The notes: generated by a model not told the origin, from the sequence alone. DNA of 46,363 nt from Bacteroidaceae bacterium (GCA_017444485.1 JAFSWM010000092.1:1-46363), one strand, 5' to 3'; shown: positions 8,361-17,277, counted from the stretch's first letter. Program-made: numbers and translations.

Positions 8361-8369
8361 GTATTTTTG
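8338..8369 (+). promoter_or_regulatory. Bacteroidetes-type promoter of the glycosylase-like gene
   Basis: TTTG (8338-8341), 20 bases, then TATTTTTG (8362-8369), matching the Bacteroidetes -33/-7 consensus. The ATG follows 27 bases later. The promoter overlaps the ardA terminator, so the two transcription units are placed back to back. Confidence 0.75.
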
Positions 8370-8395
8370 TGCATTATCAACAAAATACAACTAAT

Positions 8396-9043
8396 ATGGA
8401 AAATATTTCAGAACTCAACTCTGTGCGTTTTTTGCCTTGGGTAGGCAAGAATTACCACGAACGAAGATTTTTTGGAAAGAAAATTCTTGTTCTTGGAGAG
8501 AGTTTCCATTGTGATAGTTGTTCAAGAAAAGAATGTGAAAGTAATTTTAAGAAATGTAGAGATTTTGCAGATCAAACGGTACAAACTTTTCTCAATAGAC
8601 CAGAAGGTCATAAAAGATGGATGAATACATATACCAAATTCGAGCGTTCACTAATAGGAGAATGGACTGATGAAGAAAATCGAAAGGAAATATGGAGTTC
8701 CATTGCTTTCTACAATTACTTACAATATTCTCTTGATTCATCACGAAAAGCAGGAGAAAGCGATGCTTATGAAAAAGCTATTAAGCCTTTTTATGAAGTG
8801 ATAGACTCTCTTAAACCAGAAGCAATTATCGTATGGGGAATACGATTATGGGATAATTTACCAGGAGATGAACGTTGGGAAGAATGCGAAGGAAAAATGA
8901 TGGATGATGACTATATTGTAAAAAATGGTTATTATAAACTCTCAAATGGTAATAAGGCCAAAGTTTTCCCAGTTTATCACCCTTCTTCTCGTTATAGTTG
9001 GGGCTATTGGTATCAAGTAATTCAAAAAATGTTACAGAACTGA
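8396..9043 (+). CDS. Uracil-DNA glycosylase superfamily-like cargo protein
   Basis: 215 residues from the ATG at 8396, which lies 27 bases after a -7 box. The motif layout resembles the UDG superfamily: a strand then LGESFHCD (residues 33-40) in the position of motif A, a conserved SIAFYNYLQ helix (102-110), PEAIIVWG (141-148), and YHPSSR (194-199) like the motif B HPS loop. Four Cys (39, 42, 47, 54) cluster right after motif A and might bind metal. UDG-fold enzymes remove damaged or modified bases; phage and defence versions exist that act on modified phage DNA. The gene is AT-richer than its neighbours and has its own promoter and terminator, so it is a moron. Catalytic activity and substrate cannot be read from the sequence. 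Confidence 0.6.
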   Translation: MENISELNSVRFLPWVGKNYHERRFFGKKILVLGESFHCDSCSRKECESNFKKCRDFADQTVQTFLNRPEGHKRWMNTYTKFERSLIGEWTDEENRKEIWSSIAFYNYLQYSLDSSRKAGESDAYEKAIKPFYEVIDSLKPEAIIVWGIRLWDNLPGDERWEECEGKMMDDDYIVKNGYYKLSNGNKAKVFPVYHPSSRYSWGYWYQVIQKMLQN

Positions 9044-9069
9044 AAAGCACTGTCTTTTCTCGCACCTGT

Positions 9070-9115
9070 AAAAGAGTGTTACTTTGCGCCAAAACCAGCA
9101 AAGTAACACGCTTTT
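9070..9115 (+). terminator. Hairpin after the glycosylase-like gene, just before the tape measure ATG
   Basis: GTGTTACTTTGC (9076-9087) pairs perfectly with GCAAAGTAACAC (9098-9109) over a ten-base loop. After one mismatch the flanking AAAAG (9070-9074) pairs with CTTTT (9111-9115). This is a 17-base-pair, nearly symmetric, bidirectional-type terminator that ends four bases before the next ATG. It probably ends the moron transcript, but it would also shape the tape measure's ribosome entry region. Confidence 0.7.
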
Positions 9116-9118
9116 CTC

Positions 9119-12100
9119 ATGACCTCCACCGACATCAAGACCATCGAACTCATCGTGAACTCTGAACAGGCGAAGAAACGCCTTGACGAGCTGAACCAGC
9201 GTCTTGCCACGATGAAACAAAAACGCGAGGAAGCCCTTGACAAGGGCGACAGCAAAGGACTGCAAATCTATACCCGTGAGGTGCAGAAGCTGGAGCGCGA
9301 GATACGCAACACCGAATCACGCGCCAACATGATGTCCGCTGCCTTGAAGAACCTCGACAAGTCATCCCCCAATGAATTAAAACGCACCCTGCGCGAACTG
9401 ACACGCGAACTCAATTCCGGCAAGATACAGCGCGGCTCGGCAGAGTGGGAAACCCTTACCCGTGCCGTTCGCGAGACCAAAGATTCCCTCGCACAGGTAA
9501 ACCAGGAACTCGCCGCCACCAAGAAAGTAGGCTTCTTGGATAGAGTGGCAGAATGGAACAGCAAGTGGATGGGCTTCATGCTCAATCTGCAGGCTGGCCT
9601 GCAAATCATCACCGGCCTACGTCAGGGTTTGCAGTCCCTCGTCGCCGACTTCGCCCAGATGGAAGAAGCCATGGCACAGGTACGCAAGTACACAGGCATG
9701 ACTCACGAGGAAGTCAAGGGTTTGAACGATGAACTTCGCAAGATTGACACCCGAACTTCAAGGGAAAGGCTCAACGAGCTGGCAGGCGATGCCGGCAAGC
9801 TCGGCATCACCGCCAAGGACAAGATTTTGGAGTTCGTCGATGCCGCCGACAAAATCAACGTCGCACTCGGCGATGACCTCGGCGAAGACGCGGTGAAGAA
9901 CATCGGCAAACTTGCCATGATGTTCGGCGAGGACGACCGCATGGGACTCCGTGCCGCCATGCTCGCCACCGGCTCCACCATCAACGAACTCTCACAAAAC
10001 AGCTCCGCATCCGCAGGCTACCTGGAAAGTTTCGCTGCGCGTCTTTCCGGCGTAGGCCGACAAGCCCGACTCTCGCAAGCCGACATCATGGGCTTCGGCG
10101 CTGTACTCGACGAGAATATGCAAACCTCAGAACTGGCTTCAACGGCTTTCAGCCAACTCATCACAAAGATGTTCCAGAAGCCAGCCAAGTTTGCACAACT
10201 CGCAGGTATCGAAGTTCAAAAGTTCTCCGCACTCTTGAAGACCGATGCCAACGAAGCCCTGCTAAGCTTCTTTGAAGCCATGCGTGCCCGTGGCGGCTTC
10301 GATGCCCTCGCACCTATGTTCGCCGAAATGGGCTTGAACGGAGTCCGCGCCACAGGCGTACTGTCAGCAGTTGCAGACAAACTCGGCGACGTGCGCGAGA
10401 TGCAGCAGCTCGCCAACCAAGCCTACGCGGAAGGCACAAGCGTGCAAAACGAGTTCAACGTGCAGAACAATACTGTGCAGGCAGGACTTGACAAGGCAAG
10501 AAAAGCCGTGCAGGAAATGCGCATCGAGCTGGGAGAGAAACTCCAGCCCGTAGCCGCGAAGATGCTTAACTTCACGACGCTGTTTCTGCGCTTCCTTTCC
10601 ACATCCATTACATTCATCAGCCGACACAAAGGGGCTATCCTTACGCTCACCGGTACGATAGTAGCCTATACCATAGCCGTGAACGCCGCCACGATAGCCA
10701 CCAAAGCCAAGGCAGCGGCCATGGTACTCGTGAACGGAGTGACCAAAGCCTACACCGCCACCGTCAAGGCACTTCACGCCGCCCACTTGATCCTGCAACT
10801 CGGCATGGCTAAGCTGCAGGGCAACTGGGCGCGTCAGTCATGGCTGATGCTCGACGTGAAGAAAGCCGGTGCATCCCTCGCCACAGGTTGGGGCGCACTC
10901 ATTGCCGCAGGCGTAGCCTTGGCAGGCACGGTAATCACCCTCACCAAAAACTACATCGAAAAGCGCAAGGAACTTGAACGGCAGAAACGGGCACAGCAGG
11001 AATACCGCAACGCCACAGCCGCCATCCTCGACGTACAGAAGAAAGCACAGGAGAGCTACAACTTGGAAAAGAAGAAGCTCGAACAACTCCTAAGCATTGT
11101 CAGGGACAACACCAAAGGACTTGACGAACGCCGTGCCGCCATAGCACAGATACAGAAAGTCGTCCCCAACTACCACGCTTCGCTCAACAGTGAGGGGAAA
11201 CTTACCGAACGGAACACCAATGCCATTTATGACTACCTCGCCGCGTTGAAGAAGAAAGCCGTGGCCGAAGCACTCTACGCCAAACTCGTAGAGAGCATCA
11301 GCAAACAGGCAGATGCGGAAATGGCAGCAGCGGCTTGGGAGCGCGGCATTAACTTCCGCTTGGGAGAGGTGGAGAAAGCCCGTAAGAGCTTGCAGCAAGC
11401 CAACGACTACACCGAGAGCGTCACGGGCGGACTGACGGCAGGCTTTACAGAAACCGCCGTGGTACGACGCGGAACGAATGAGATATACTCCTCAGAGCTG
11501 CGTAGGCAGGAGGACATCCTTAGGTACGACCGAGAACGTAAAGCCTTCCATGACCAAAGGGTAAAGGACGAGGAAGCCTACCAAAACTCCCTCTGGGCGT
11601 TTGCCAAGAAGAAAGGTGCGACCGCAGAACTCGAAGCCCTCGTAGCCAGCGGCGGCACGACGACCAACATAAAAGACCCAGGTTTCGGCGGTGCACCAGG
11701 CAGTGCTGGGACAGACGGAGGAACAGGCCGTAGCGGTGGCGGCAGCGGACGCGGTGGTCATGGCACCACCACCGACCCTATAAAGGATGCCATCGAACAG
11801 CTCCAGCGCGAAGCCATCGCCAAGCGGCTCTACAACGAAATGCAGTACCGCGCAGGGCTACGCGACGAGCAGGAGTACGAGCGTCAGAAGTTCGTCATCG
11901 AGGAAGAATACCTCGCTGCCGCACAGAAGCTCTATGAGGAAGGCTCAAAGGAATGGAACGAGTTGCAGCAAAAGCGGTTCGACAACGAACGCGCCATGCT
12001 GCAACAGCGCGACGACTGGTCGCTGCGCGACATCGACCGACAGGAGAACGAGGAAATGCGTGCCTTGCAGGACAAATATCTCGCCAACCAGCTCACCGAA

Positions 12101-13510
12101 GAACAGTACCAGGAAGAACTCCTGCGCATCAAGCTCGAATACGCCAAACGCAGAAAGGACTACACCGCACAGGTAGGCAGTGAATATGAAGCCAAATATG
12201 CCGAGCAATACGAAGAAGAAGCCTACCGCCAGCGCATAGAGCGTCAAAAGAAGTTCCTGCAGCAAGCACAGCAGATGCAAAAGGAATACTTCAAAAAGAG
12301 CCTTGATGAGCAGGAGCAGGATGAAATCGCCTTGCTTGCCCGTCTTATCGAGGCAGGCGTCATCGCCAAGGAAAAGGAAGAAGCCTATAAAGCGGAGATA
12401 CAGAAGAAGTACGCTGACCTCAGAGCCAAGCAGGAGAAAGCAGCAGCCGATGAAGCCGCCAAGAAGAAAAAAGAGGAGGACGAGAAGAAAGGCAAGCTCG
12501 AAGAACCGATGAAGAACGGCAACTCCACCCTCGACGAGTGGAGCGACAGCTTCATCACGATGATGCAGAACCTCAACAGTCTGCAACAGAAACTCAAAGA
12601 CGGCGAAGCTTCGTGGCAGGACTATGCCGCCGTAGCCACTGCCGCCCTCGGTATGATTTCCTCTGTCGCTTCAAGCTTTACTCAGCTTTTCACAGCCGAA
12701 CAGCAAGGCGAGGAACAGACTATCGAGAAGAAGTATGAAAAGGAATTGGAAAAGGCTGGCAGCAACAGCAAGAAACGTAAGAAGATAGAGGAACAGAAAG
12801 AGAAAGAGCTTGCAGCCGTCAAGAACAAGTACAACAGCAAGGCGATGGTTATGGAATTGGCGCAGGCAGTAGCCAGCACCGCCATGGCCGCCATCAACGC
12901 CTACGCCAGTGCCGCAGAGATACCCCTTATCGGTCATATCGTGGCACCCATAGCGGCAGCGATGGCTCTTGCCGCAGGAGCCGTGCAGATAGCCACCATC
13001 AAGAAACAGCACGCAGCGCAGGCAAGCGGGTATTACAGCGGTGGCTTCGTTTACAGCAAAGGAGGATTTACCAAAGGTAACTCCTACAGAAAGGAAGCCG
13101 GCATCGTTCACGAGGGCGAGTTCGTGGCGAGCCACGAAGCCGTGAACAATCCGCAGTTGCTGCCCGTGCTTAGGCTCATTGACCAAGCCCAAAGGAACAA
13201 CACCGTGGCACGCCTGACGGCGGAAGACGTGAGCCGCACACTACCGGGCAACCCTTTGTCGATAGTGTCCTCACCAATGCGTCTTGCGGAACAGTCCACA
13301 AGAGCCATTGCGACAGCCGTCCCAAGCTCTGCTTCTAATAACGAGACATCGGGGAACGGCACGGGCACTTCCGACCAACGCACGGCGGCAGCGTTGGAAC
13401 GCCTCACGGAACGTTTGGAACAGCCCATCGAAACATTCGTTACGATAGACGGCCCAAACGGACTGCACAGACAATATACCAAGTACCAGAAAATGCTCAG
13501 CAGGAAGTAG
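9119..13510 (+). CDS. Phage tail tape measure protein
   Basis: 1463 residues, the largest gene of the window. The N-terminal 110 residues are coiled coil. About 165-480 is the TP901-type tape measure core (MEEAMAQVRKYTG, then an ELASTAFSQLITKMF segment and GLNGVRATGVL). Hydrophobic segments follow at about 500-620, then long charged coiled coils (about 640-780 and 880-1140), broken by a Gly-rich linker near 850-880. A second hydrophobic stretch lies near 1240-1300, before a Gly/Ser-rich tail. Tape measures set tail length and help DNA cross the membrane; at the usual 0.15 nm per residue a tail of about 200 nm would be expected. The next gene starts two bases after the stop. Confidence 0.92.
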   Translation: MTSTDIKTIELIVNSEQAKKRLDELNQRLATMKQKREEALDKGDSKGLQIYTREVQKLEREIRNTESRANMMSAALKNLDKSSPNELKRTLRELTRELNSGKIQRGSAEWETLTRAVRETKDSLAQVNQELAATKKVGFLDRVAEWNSKWMGFMLNLQAGLQIITGLRQGLQSLVADFAQMEEAMAQVRKYTGMTHEEVKGLNDELRKIDTRTSRERLNELAGDAGKLGITAKDKILEFVDAADKINVALGDDLGEDAVKNIGKLAMMFGEDDRMGLRAAMLATGSTINELSQNSSASAGYLESFAARLSGVGRQARLSQADIMGFGAVLDENMQTSELASTAFSQLITKMFQKPAKFAQLAGIEVQKFSALLKTDANEALLSFFEAMRARGGFDALAPMFAEMGLNGVRATGVLSAVADKLGDVREMQQLANQAYAEGTSVQNEFNVQNNTVQAGLDKARKAVQEMRIELGEKLQPVAAKMLNFTTLFLRFLSTSITFISRHKGAILTLTGTIVAYTIAVNAATIATKAKAAAMVLVNGVTKAYTATVKALHAAHLILQLGMAKLQGNWARQSWLMLDVKKAGASLATGWGALIAAGVALAGTVITLTKNYIEKRKELERQKRAQQEYRNATAAILDVQKKAQESYNLEKKKLEQLLSIVRDNTKGLDERRAAIAQIQKVVPNYHASLNSEGKLTERNTNAIYDYLAALKKKAVAEALYAKLVESISKQADAEMAAAAWERGINFRLGEVEKARKSLQQANDYTESVTGGLTAGFTETAVVRRGTNEIYSSELRRQEDILRYDRERKAFHDQRVKDEEAYQNSLWAFAKKKGATAELEALVASGGTTTNIKDPGFGGAPGSAGTDGGTGRSGGGSGRGGHGTTTDPIKDAIEQLQREAIAKRLYNEMQYRAGLRDEQEYERQKFVIEEEYLAAAQKLYEEGSKEWNELQQKRFDNERAMLQQRDDWSLRDIDRQENEEMRALQDKYLANQLTEEQYQEELLRIKLEYAKRRKDYTAQVGSEYEAKYAEQYEEEAYRQRIERQKKFLQQAQQMQKEYFKKSLDEQEQDEIALLARLIEAGVIAKEKEEAYKAEIQKKYADLRAKQEKAAADEAAKKKKEEDEKKGKLEEPMKNGNSTLDEWSDSFITMMQNLNSLQQKLKDGEASWQDYAAVATAALGMISSVASSFTQLFTAEQQGEEQTIEKKYEKELEKAGSNSKKRKKIEEQKEKELAAVKNKYNSKAMVMELAQAVASTAMAAINAYASAAEIPLIGHIVAPIAAAMALAAGAVQIATIKKQHAAQASGYYSGGFVYSKGGFTKGNSYRKEAGIVHEGEFVASHEAVNNPQLLPVLRLIDQAQRNNTVARLTAEDVSRTLPGNPLSIVSSPMRLAEQSTRAIATAVPSSASNNETSGNGTGTSDQRTAAALERLTERLEQPIETFVTIDGPNGLHRQYTKYQKMLSRK

Positions 13511-13511
13511 T

Positions 13512-15692
13512 ATGATAGAAATAAGAATAAATGATATGCCGGCCGTCCTAAAGACAGGCACGCAAATCAAGTTCACAAGAGAAAATCCCTTCTTCTCCGA
13601 AGCAGGGGACTACACCCTCGATGTTACCTTTCCCCTCGCAGGGTGCAGCCAAAACCAGAAAATCTTCGGGACGGTACACCGACCCGAAATGTCGCGCAAA
13701 GCCTTGCTTCGACGCTCATTCACCTTTCGCCTGCAAGCAGGCTTGTTCTCCCTTTCGGGCAAAGCCGCCGTGACGGGAGTAACACAAGAGGAAATCAAGC
13801 TCCAACTCCTTGCAGGCAAGTCTGCCTTCAACTTCGACAGCACGGACACCGAGAGCGGAGAGGACGTCTATATCGACGAACTCAATCTCGGACGCATGAC
13901 GCAACGCATCTGGGACAGGTTCAACCTATGGGCAAGTGCCAACATGCAGGAATACATAGACAGCTATTTAGGCAACGGCTGGAACTACGGCAGGAACAAC
14001 TCCCTGCCTGCGGTGATGATCTCAAAAGCCATGACCGCAGCAGACCGCAGCCACTTCATGTTCGGAGACAGCGACATGACCGACTGCGTGTTCTTTCCTA
14101 TCTACTCTGAGGAAGACGAAGCATGGAGCAACTGGCTCGACTACCGCTATTGGGGTGATGACATCTACATGGGCGACAGTGCCAATCCGCGCCATACCTG
14201 GCGCATGGATATGGAAACATATTACTTCCGGCTGAAAGCAGGAAAGTCGTTTCCCTTGCCCCACACGCAGCCGCCGGGCAGGTATCTGTTCCAGGAACTG
14301 ACGTACAACAGCGGCACGCCCGTAACCGATGATTTTTCTATTGCACCGCAACCATACCTCTGCTATGTGGTGGAGAGTGTCTTTGCCGCACTCGGCTATA
14401 CGCTCCATCCGGCAGACAACGCGCTACGGCACGGGGCGTTCAAGAACGTGTTTCTCGCCAATGCTCGTAATACGGAATACCTTGCCGACGTCCTGCCGCA
14501 CTGGACGGTCAAGGAATTTTTCGAGCAGTTGCAGAAATTCCTCAATGTGATGGTAGTCGTCAACGGAAACAACGTCAGCATTGTTTCAAGGAATACCGCC
14601 TACCAGAACGGCGAACCTACTGTGCTTCGTGCCGTCACGGACGAGCAGAGCACCGACCTTGACGAAGAAGCCGACACGAAAGACCCCACGGCAGGCAACG
14701 TGGGCTATGCCTTCCCCGATGCCATGACCGCCAAGAACCGCCTCGGTGAACGGTACGACCGCGTAGAGGTGCGCTTCTTTGACAGCTATGCCGCAATAGA
14801 GGAAGACTTCAACGCCCTGCAAAGCGATGAGAAGATGCAGAGCAACATCCTCTATATCGACATGGCAACGGGAGAACGGTACTACATCGCTACGGACATC
14901 AACGCATCGTCATTATTTGAGTACTCCCTGAAAACCTGCGACCTTATGGGCCCGTTGTGGCGCACAAGGACGCTGAAAGTGGATAATGAACTGAAGTTCG
15001 TGCCGTGCCGCATGAGCGACTACACGCCAACCTACCGCATCAAGATGGAATGGGGAGACGCGGTGAACAAGTATGTACCGCAGTCGCAGCCGTACCCTTT
15101 GCATCCTGAGAACGTGGACTTGGACGGCGGACAGTACGGCGGTTTTCATATTCCTTACCTTGTAACGAGCGACACCAGGGAGAGCAACCATGCCTGGACG
15201 TTCAGCATACACCGCAACATCATGCAGGTGGAGGGGAGTGATGCCGACGAGGAAAGCGAATACTACACCGAAGCCACCGCCAAGCGCGATGTAATAGAAC
15301 TCGCCTACAACGCAGATGCCGAGCATCAGTTCTGCTACGAGCAGACCTACCAGCCCTTGGCTAACTATCCCGCCACGCGAGAGGTACGCATGGCTTATCC
15401 CGTAGGCGTGCCGTACTACGGCGACCGCTTCGGCAGTTGGAAGGACGAGGGCGAGCATCTCTTTGTCATACGCAACCGCACAGGGCAGGTGGCGCAGGAA
15501 CTCGACGCTTTGTCGCTCGACATCGACACGCGAAGCGTCACGCAGTTTCAGTTCACGGACAACCTTTTCGACCCTGCGGCAGTCGTGATTATCCGAGGAA
15601 GAAAGTACGTTTGTCAGAAACTCGAAGTAACGATAGACGAGAACGGCTTGCAGCCAATGAAGCGCGGCTACTTCTACGAGATAGGAACGTAG
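13512..15692 (+). CDS. Phage tail-tip or baseplate protein
   Basis: 726 residues, directly after the tape measure. The N-terminus (MIEIRINDMPAVL, then a REN..FSEAGDYTLDVTFPL segment) is beta-rich and resembles the opening of the large tail-associated proteins that follow the tape measure in Bacteroidetes phages. A central helical region (about 300-350, with HWTVKEFFEQLQKFLNVMVVV) recalls hub domains of gp27/Tal-type proteins. No peptidase or lysozyme motif is seen. It likely forms the tail tip that docks fibres. It is the last plus-strand gene of the element; the integrase faces it across a 51-base gap with a short GCCTATA/TATAGGC stem. Confidence 0.65.
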   Translation: MIEIRINDMPAVLKTGTQIKFTRENPFFSEAGDYTLDVTFPLAGCSQNQKIFGTVHRPEMSRKALLRRSFTFRLQAGLFSLSGKAAVTGVTQEEIKLQLLAGKSAFNFDSTDTESGEDVYIDELNLGRMTQRIWDRFNLWASANMQEYIDSYLGNGWNYGRNNSLPAVMISKAMTAADRSHFMFGDSDMTDCVFFPIYSEEDEAWSNWLDYRYWGDDIYMGDSANPRHTWRMDMETYYFRLKAGKSFPLPHTQPPGRYLFQELTYNSGTPVTDDFSIAPQPYLCYVVESVFAALGYTLHPADNALRHGAFKNVFLANARNTEYLADVLPHWTVKEFFEQLQKFLNVMVVVNGNNVSIVSRNTAYQNGEPTVLRAVTDEQSTDLDEEADTKDPTAGNVGYAFPDAMTAKNRLGERYDRVEVRFFDSYAAIEEDFNALQSDEKMQSNILYIDMATGERYYIATDINASSLFEYSLKTCDLMGPLWRTRTLKVDNELKFVPCRMSDYTPTYRIKMEWGDAVNKYVPQSQPYPLHPENVDLDGGQYGGFHIPYLVTSDTRESNHAWTFSIHRNIMQVEGSDADEESEYYTEATAKRDVIELAYNADAEHQFCYEQTYQPLANYPATREVRMAYPVGVPYYGDRFGSWKDEGEHLFVIRNRTGQVAQELDALSLDIDTRSVTQFQFTDNLFDPAAVVIIRGRKYVCQKLEVTIDENGLQPMKRGYFYEIGT

Positions 15693-15743
15693 AAGCATCC
15701 GCGCTTGGCTATCCGTTTTGCCTATACATTATTATATATAGGC

Positions 15744-16886
15744 TCACATCATCATCTTGACAAGCCGTGATGCCTGGTCTTGAACGGACGACTTCAAAAT
15801 TTTCGCATAAATTTGAGTCGTTTTTATGTTCTTGTGCCCAAGCATCCTTGCCACTTTGTCTATCGGTACGTTGTACGACAAGACGACCGTGGCGAACGTG
15901 TGGCGTGCCACATGGAAAGAAATGTTTTTCTTGATTCCAAGTTGCTTTTCCAAGACGTGCAGGTACATGTTCAGTTTCTGGTTGCTTATTCTTGGCAACT
16001 CGTAATTGTACTTCTCCAGCACGGCAAGGGCAGGGGGAAGGATAGGGGTGTAGAAGTCGCTTCCCGTCTTGGTGCGCTTGCCGTCGATATAGATAATATC
16101 GTCTTGCTTCTCCGTCATCGTCTCGAAGTCGAACGACATCACGTCGATGTATGCCAAGCCGGTATAGGCAGCGAAGACGAACAAGTCGCGCACGCGCTGC
16201 AAGTACCTGTCTTTTATCTCCGCGTCGCGGAGCAGGACAAGTTCTTGCTCCAACAGCGGTTTGCGTTCCTTGTTGCGTCCGCGCTTTATCTTGACGGCAA
16301 GATAAGGATCGCGGTCTATAAGTTCTTTTTGGTACGCCATCATGATATAATGATGCAGGCGTTTGTGGTAGTTGTCAATCGTCGCGCTGCCAAAAGGCTC
16401 TCCGTTGGGCTTACGTTTGGCACGGAGATACAAATCGTAGTCCGTGATATTGGCAGGTGTCAGGTCGGCAAAGGTCTTTATCTTGCCGAAGGCTTCCACA
16501 TCACGAAGCGACACAAGACGCTGCCGACGGGTGTCGTGGTCGATTTGTTCCTGCGCTATGCAGTCGCGCATAAAATCGATGAAAGAACCTTGTTTAGGGT
16601 CTATCACCGCTTCATTTTCTGGATTGATGTGTTTGTTTAGGTTTTCCATCGTCAATTCTTCGCCGTAACGGTGCATGGAACGACATATTTCTTCGTATTC
16701 CCTAAGTAGGACTTTCAGTTCCATACTTTCGGAATACTTTTGCCATTCCATTGCCGTGCAAGATTTGACGGTTACGAACTTTCGCACGGTGTGCGACAAA
16801 CGAATTTGGATTTGAACGCTCCCTACGCCTTTTTTTTCGAGCGTTTTCTTTCGGTCGAATACGACCGAGCAAAATCTTTCTTTCAT
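15744..16886 (-). CDS. int: Tyrosine recombinase (integrase) of the element
   Basis: 380 residues from the ATG at 16886. An upstream in-frame ATG at 16982 would read through the GGGTATCCCA repeats and is rejected. An N-terminal arm-binding-type domain (about 1-95) and SAM-like core-binding domain (about 100-200) precede the catalytic domain. Visible catalytic residues are K273 (RTKTG), H325 and R328 (HVAR), H351 (LGHKN) and Y360 (QIYAK). The first catalytic Arg position is Ala245 in TGLAYID, as I recall for many Bacteroidetes element integrases. It catalyses integration and excision of the element. The position at the element end, next to repeats and a tRNA gene, fits. Confidence 0.9.
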   Translation of the reverse strand: MKERFCSVVFDRKKTLEKKGVGSVQIQIRLSHTVRKFVTVKSCTAMEWQKYSESMELKVLLREYEEICRSMHRYGEELTMENLNKHINPENEAVIDPKQGSFIDFMRDCIAQEQIDHDTRRQRLVSLRDVEAFGKIKTFADLTPANITDYDLYLRAKRKPNGEPFGSATIDNYHKRLHHYIMMAYQKELIDRDPYLAVKIKRGRNKERKPLLEQELVLLRDAEIKDRYLQRVRDLFVFAAYTGLAYIDVMSFDFETMTEKQDDIIYIDGKRTKTGSDFYTPILPPALAVLEKYNYELPRISNQKLNMYLHVLEKQLGIKKNISFHVARHTFATVVLSYNVPIDKVARMLGHKNIKTTQIYAKILKSSVQDQASRLVKMMM

Positions 16887-16938
16887 GCTTCTGCATTTTT
16901 TTGCAGCAGACTCTAAAAAGATGGAAATTCCAAATTTC

Positions 16939-17013
16939 GGGTATCCCACTTGGTGTTTTACACCCCCTTTTGGGTATCCCACTGGTTACTTGGTACCCCA
17001 TTTGGGTATCCCA
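16939..17013 (+). repeat. Three spaced repeats GGGTATCCCA near the integrase start
   Basis: GGGTATCCCA occurs at 16939-16948, 16972-16981 and 17004-17013, spaced 33 and 32 bases apart, about three helical turns. Each copy is followed by related sequence (CTTGGTG, CTGGTTAC, GTACCCC and T-runs). The core is nearly palindromic. The location, between the integrase gene and the presumed attachment site, suits arm-type integrase or excisionase binding sites, or autoregulation of the integrase. Confidence 0.7.
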
Positions 17014-17145
17014 GTACCCCGTTTTTTTGTCATTTCGTGTTATCTCTTGTCAAGTCAAACTGCGTTTGTGAATAATTATCTTCACAGATTGCAGAACCTT
17101 GAAACTCTGTGTGTTACGCTAAACCCCCGTATAATAAAGGGAATG

Positions 17146-17172
17146 AAAAAGCGAGAACCTTTAAGTTCTCGC
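17146..17172 (-). terminator. Intrinsic terminator of tRNA-Asp
   Basis: On the minus strand GCGAGAAC pairs with GTTCTCGC (17151-17158 with 17165-17172), loop six bases, then five T. It lies 12 bases after the tRNA 3' end. Confidence 0.85.
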
Positions 17173-17184
17173 AAGATGGTTTCG

Positions 17185-17259
17185 CGGTGCGTACGGGACT
17201 CGAACCCGTGACCTCATGCGTGACAGGCATGCATTCTAACCAGGCTGAACTAACGCACC
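17185..17259 (-). tRNA. tRNA-Asp (GTC)
   Basis: A 75-base cloverleaf: acceptor GGTGCGT/ACGCACC with discriminator G, D stem GTTC/GAAT, anticodon stem CATGC/GCATG around loop CTGTCAC, five-base variable loop, and T arm ACGGG-TTCGAGT-CCCGT. The anticodon GTC (17222-17224 on the plus strand) reads Asp codons. CCA is not encoded. The 3' end faces the element, a classic integration arrangement, but its own terminator lies between the gene and the element, so the exact attachment core is not proven. Confidence 0.95.
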
Positions 17260-17277
17260 ATTGTTGTTTTGCGAGTG

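Noticed and set aside
16887-17001. Longer start of the integrase through the GGGTATCCCA repeats
   Set aside because: The added residues are just the translated repeats (GYPK, GIPK) and do not resemble integrase N-termini.
16939-17013. CRISPR-like array
   Set aside because: Only three ten-base repeats with related, not unique, spacers and no cas genes.
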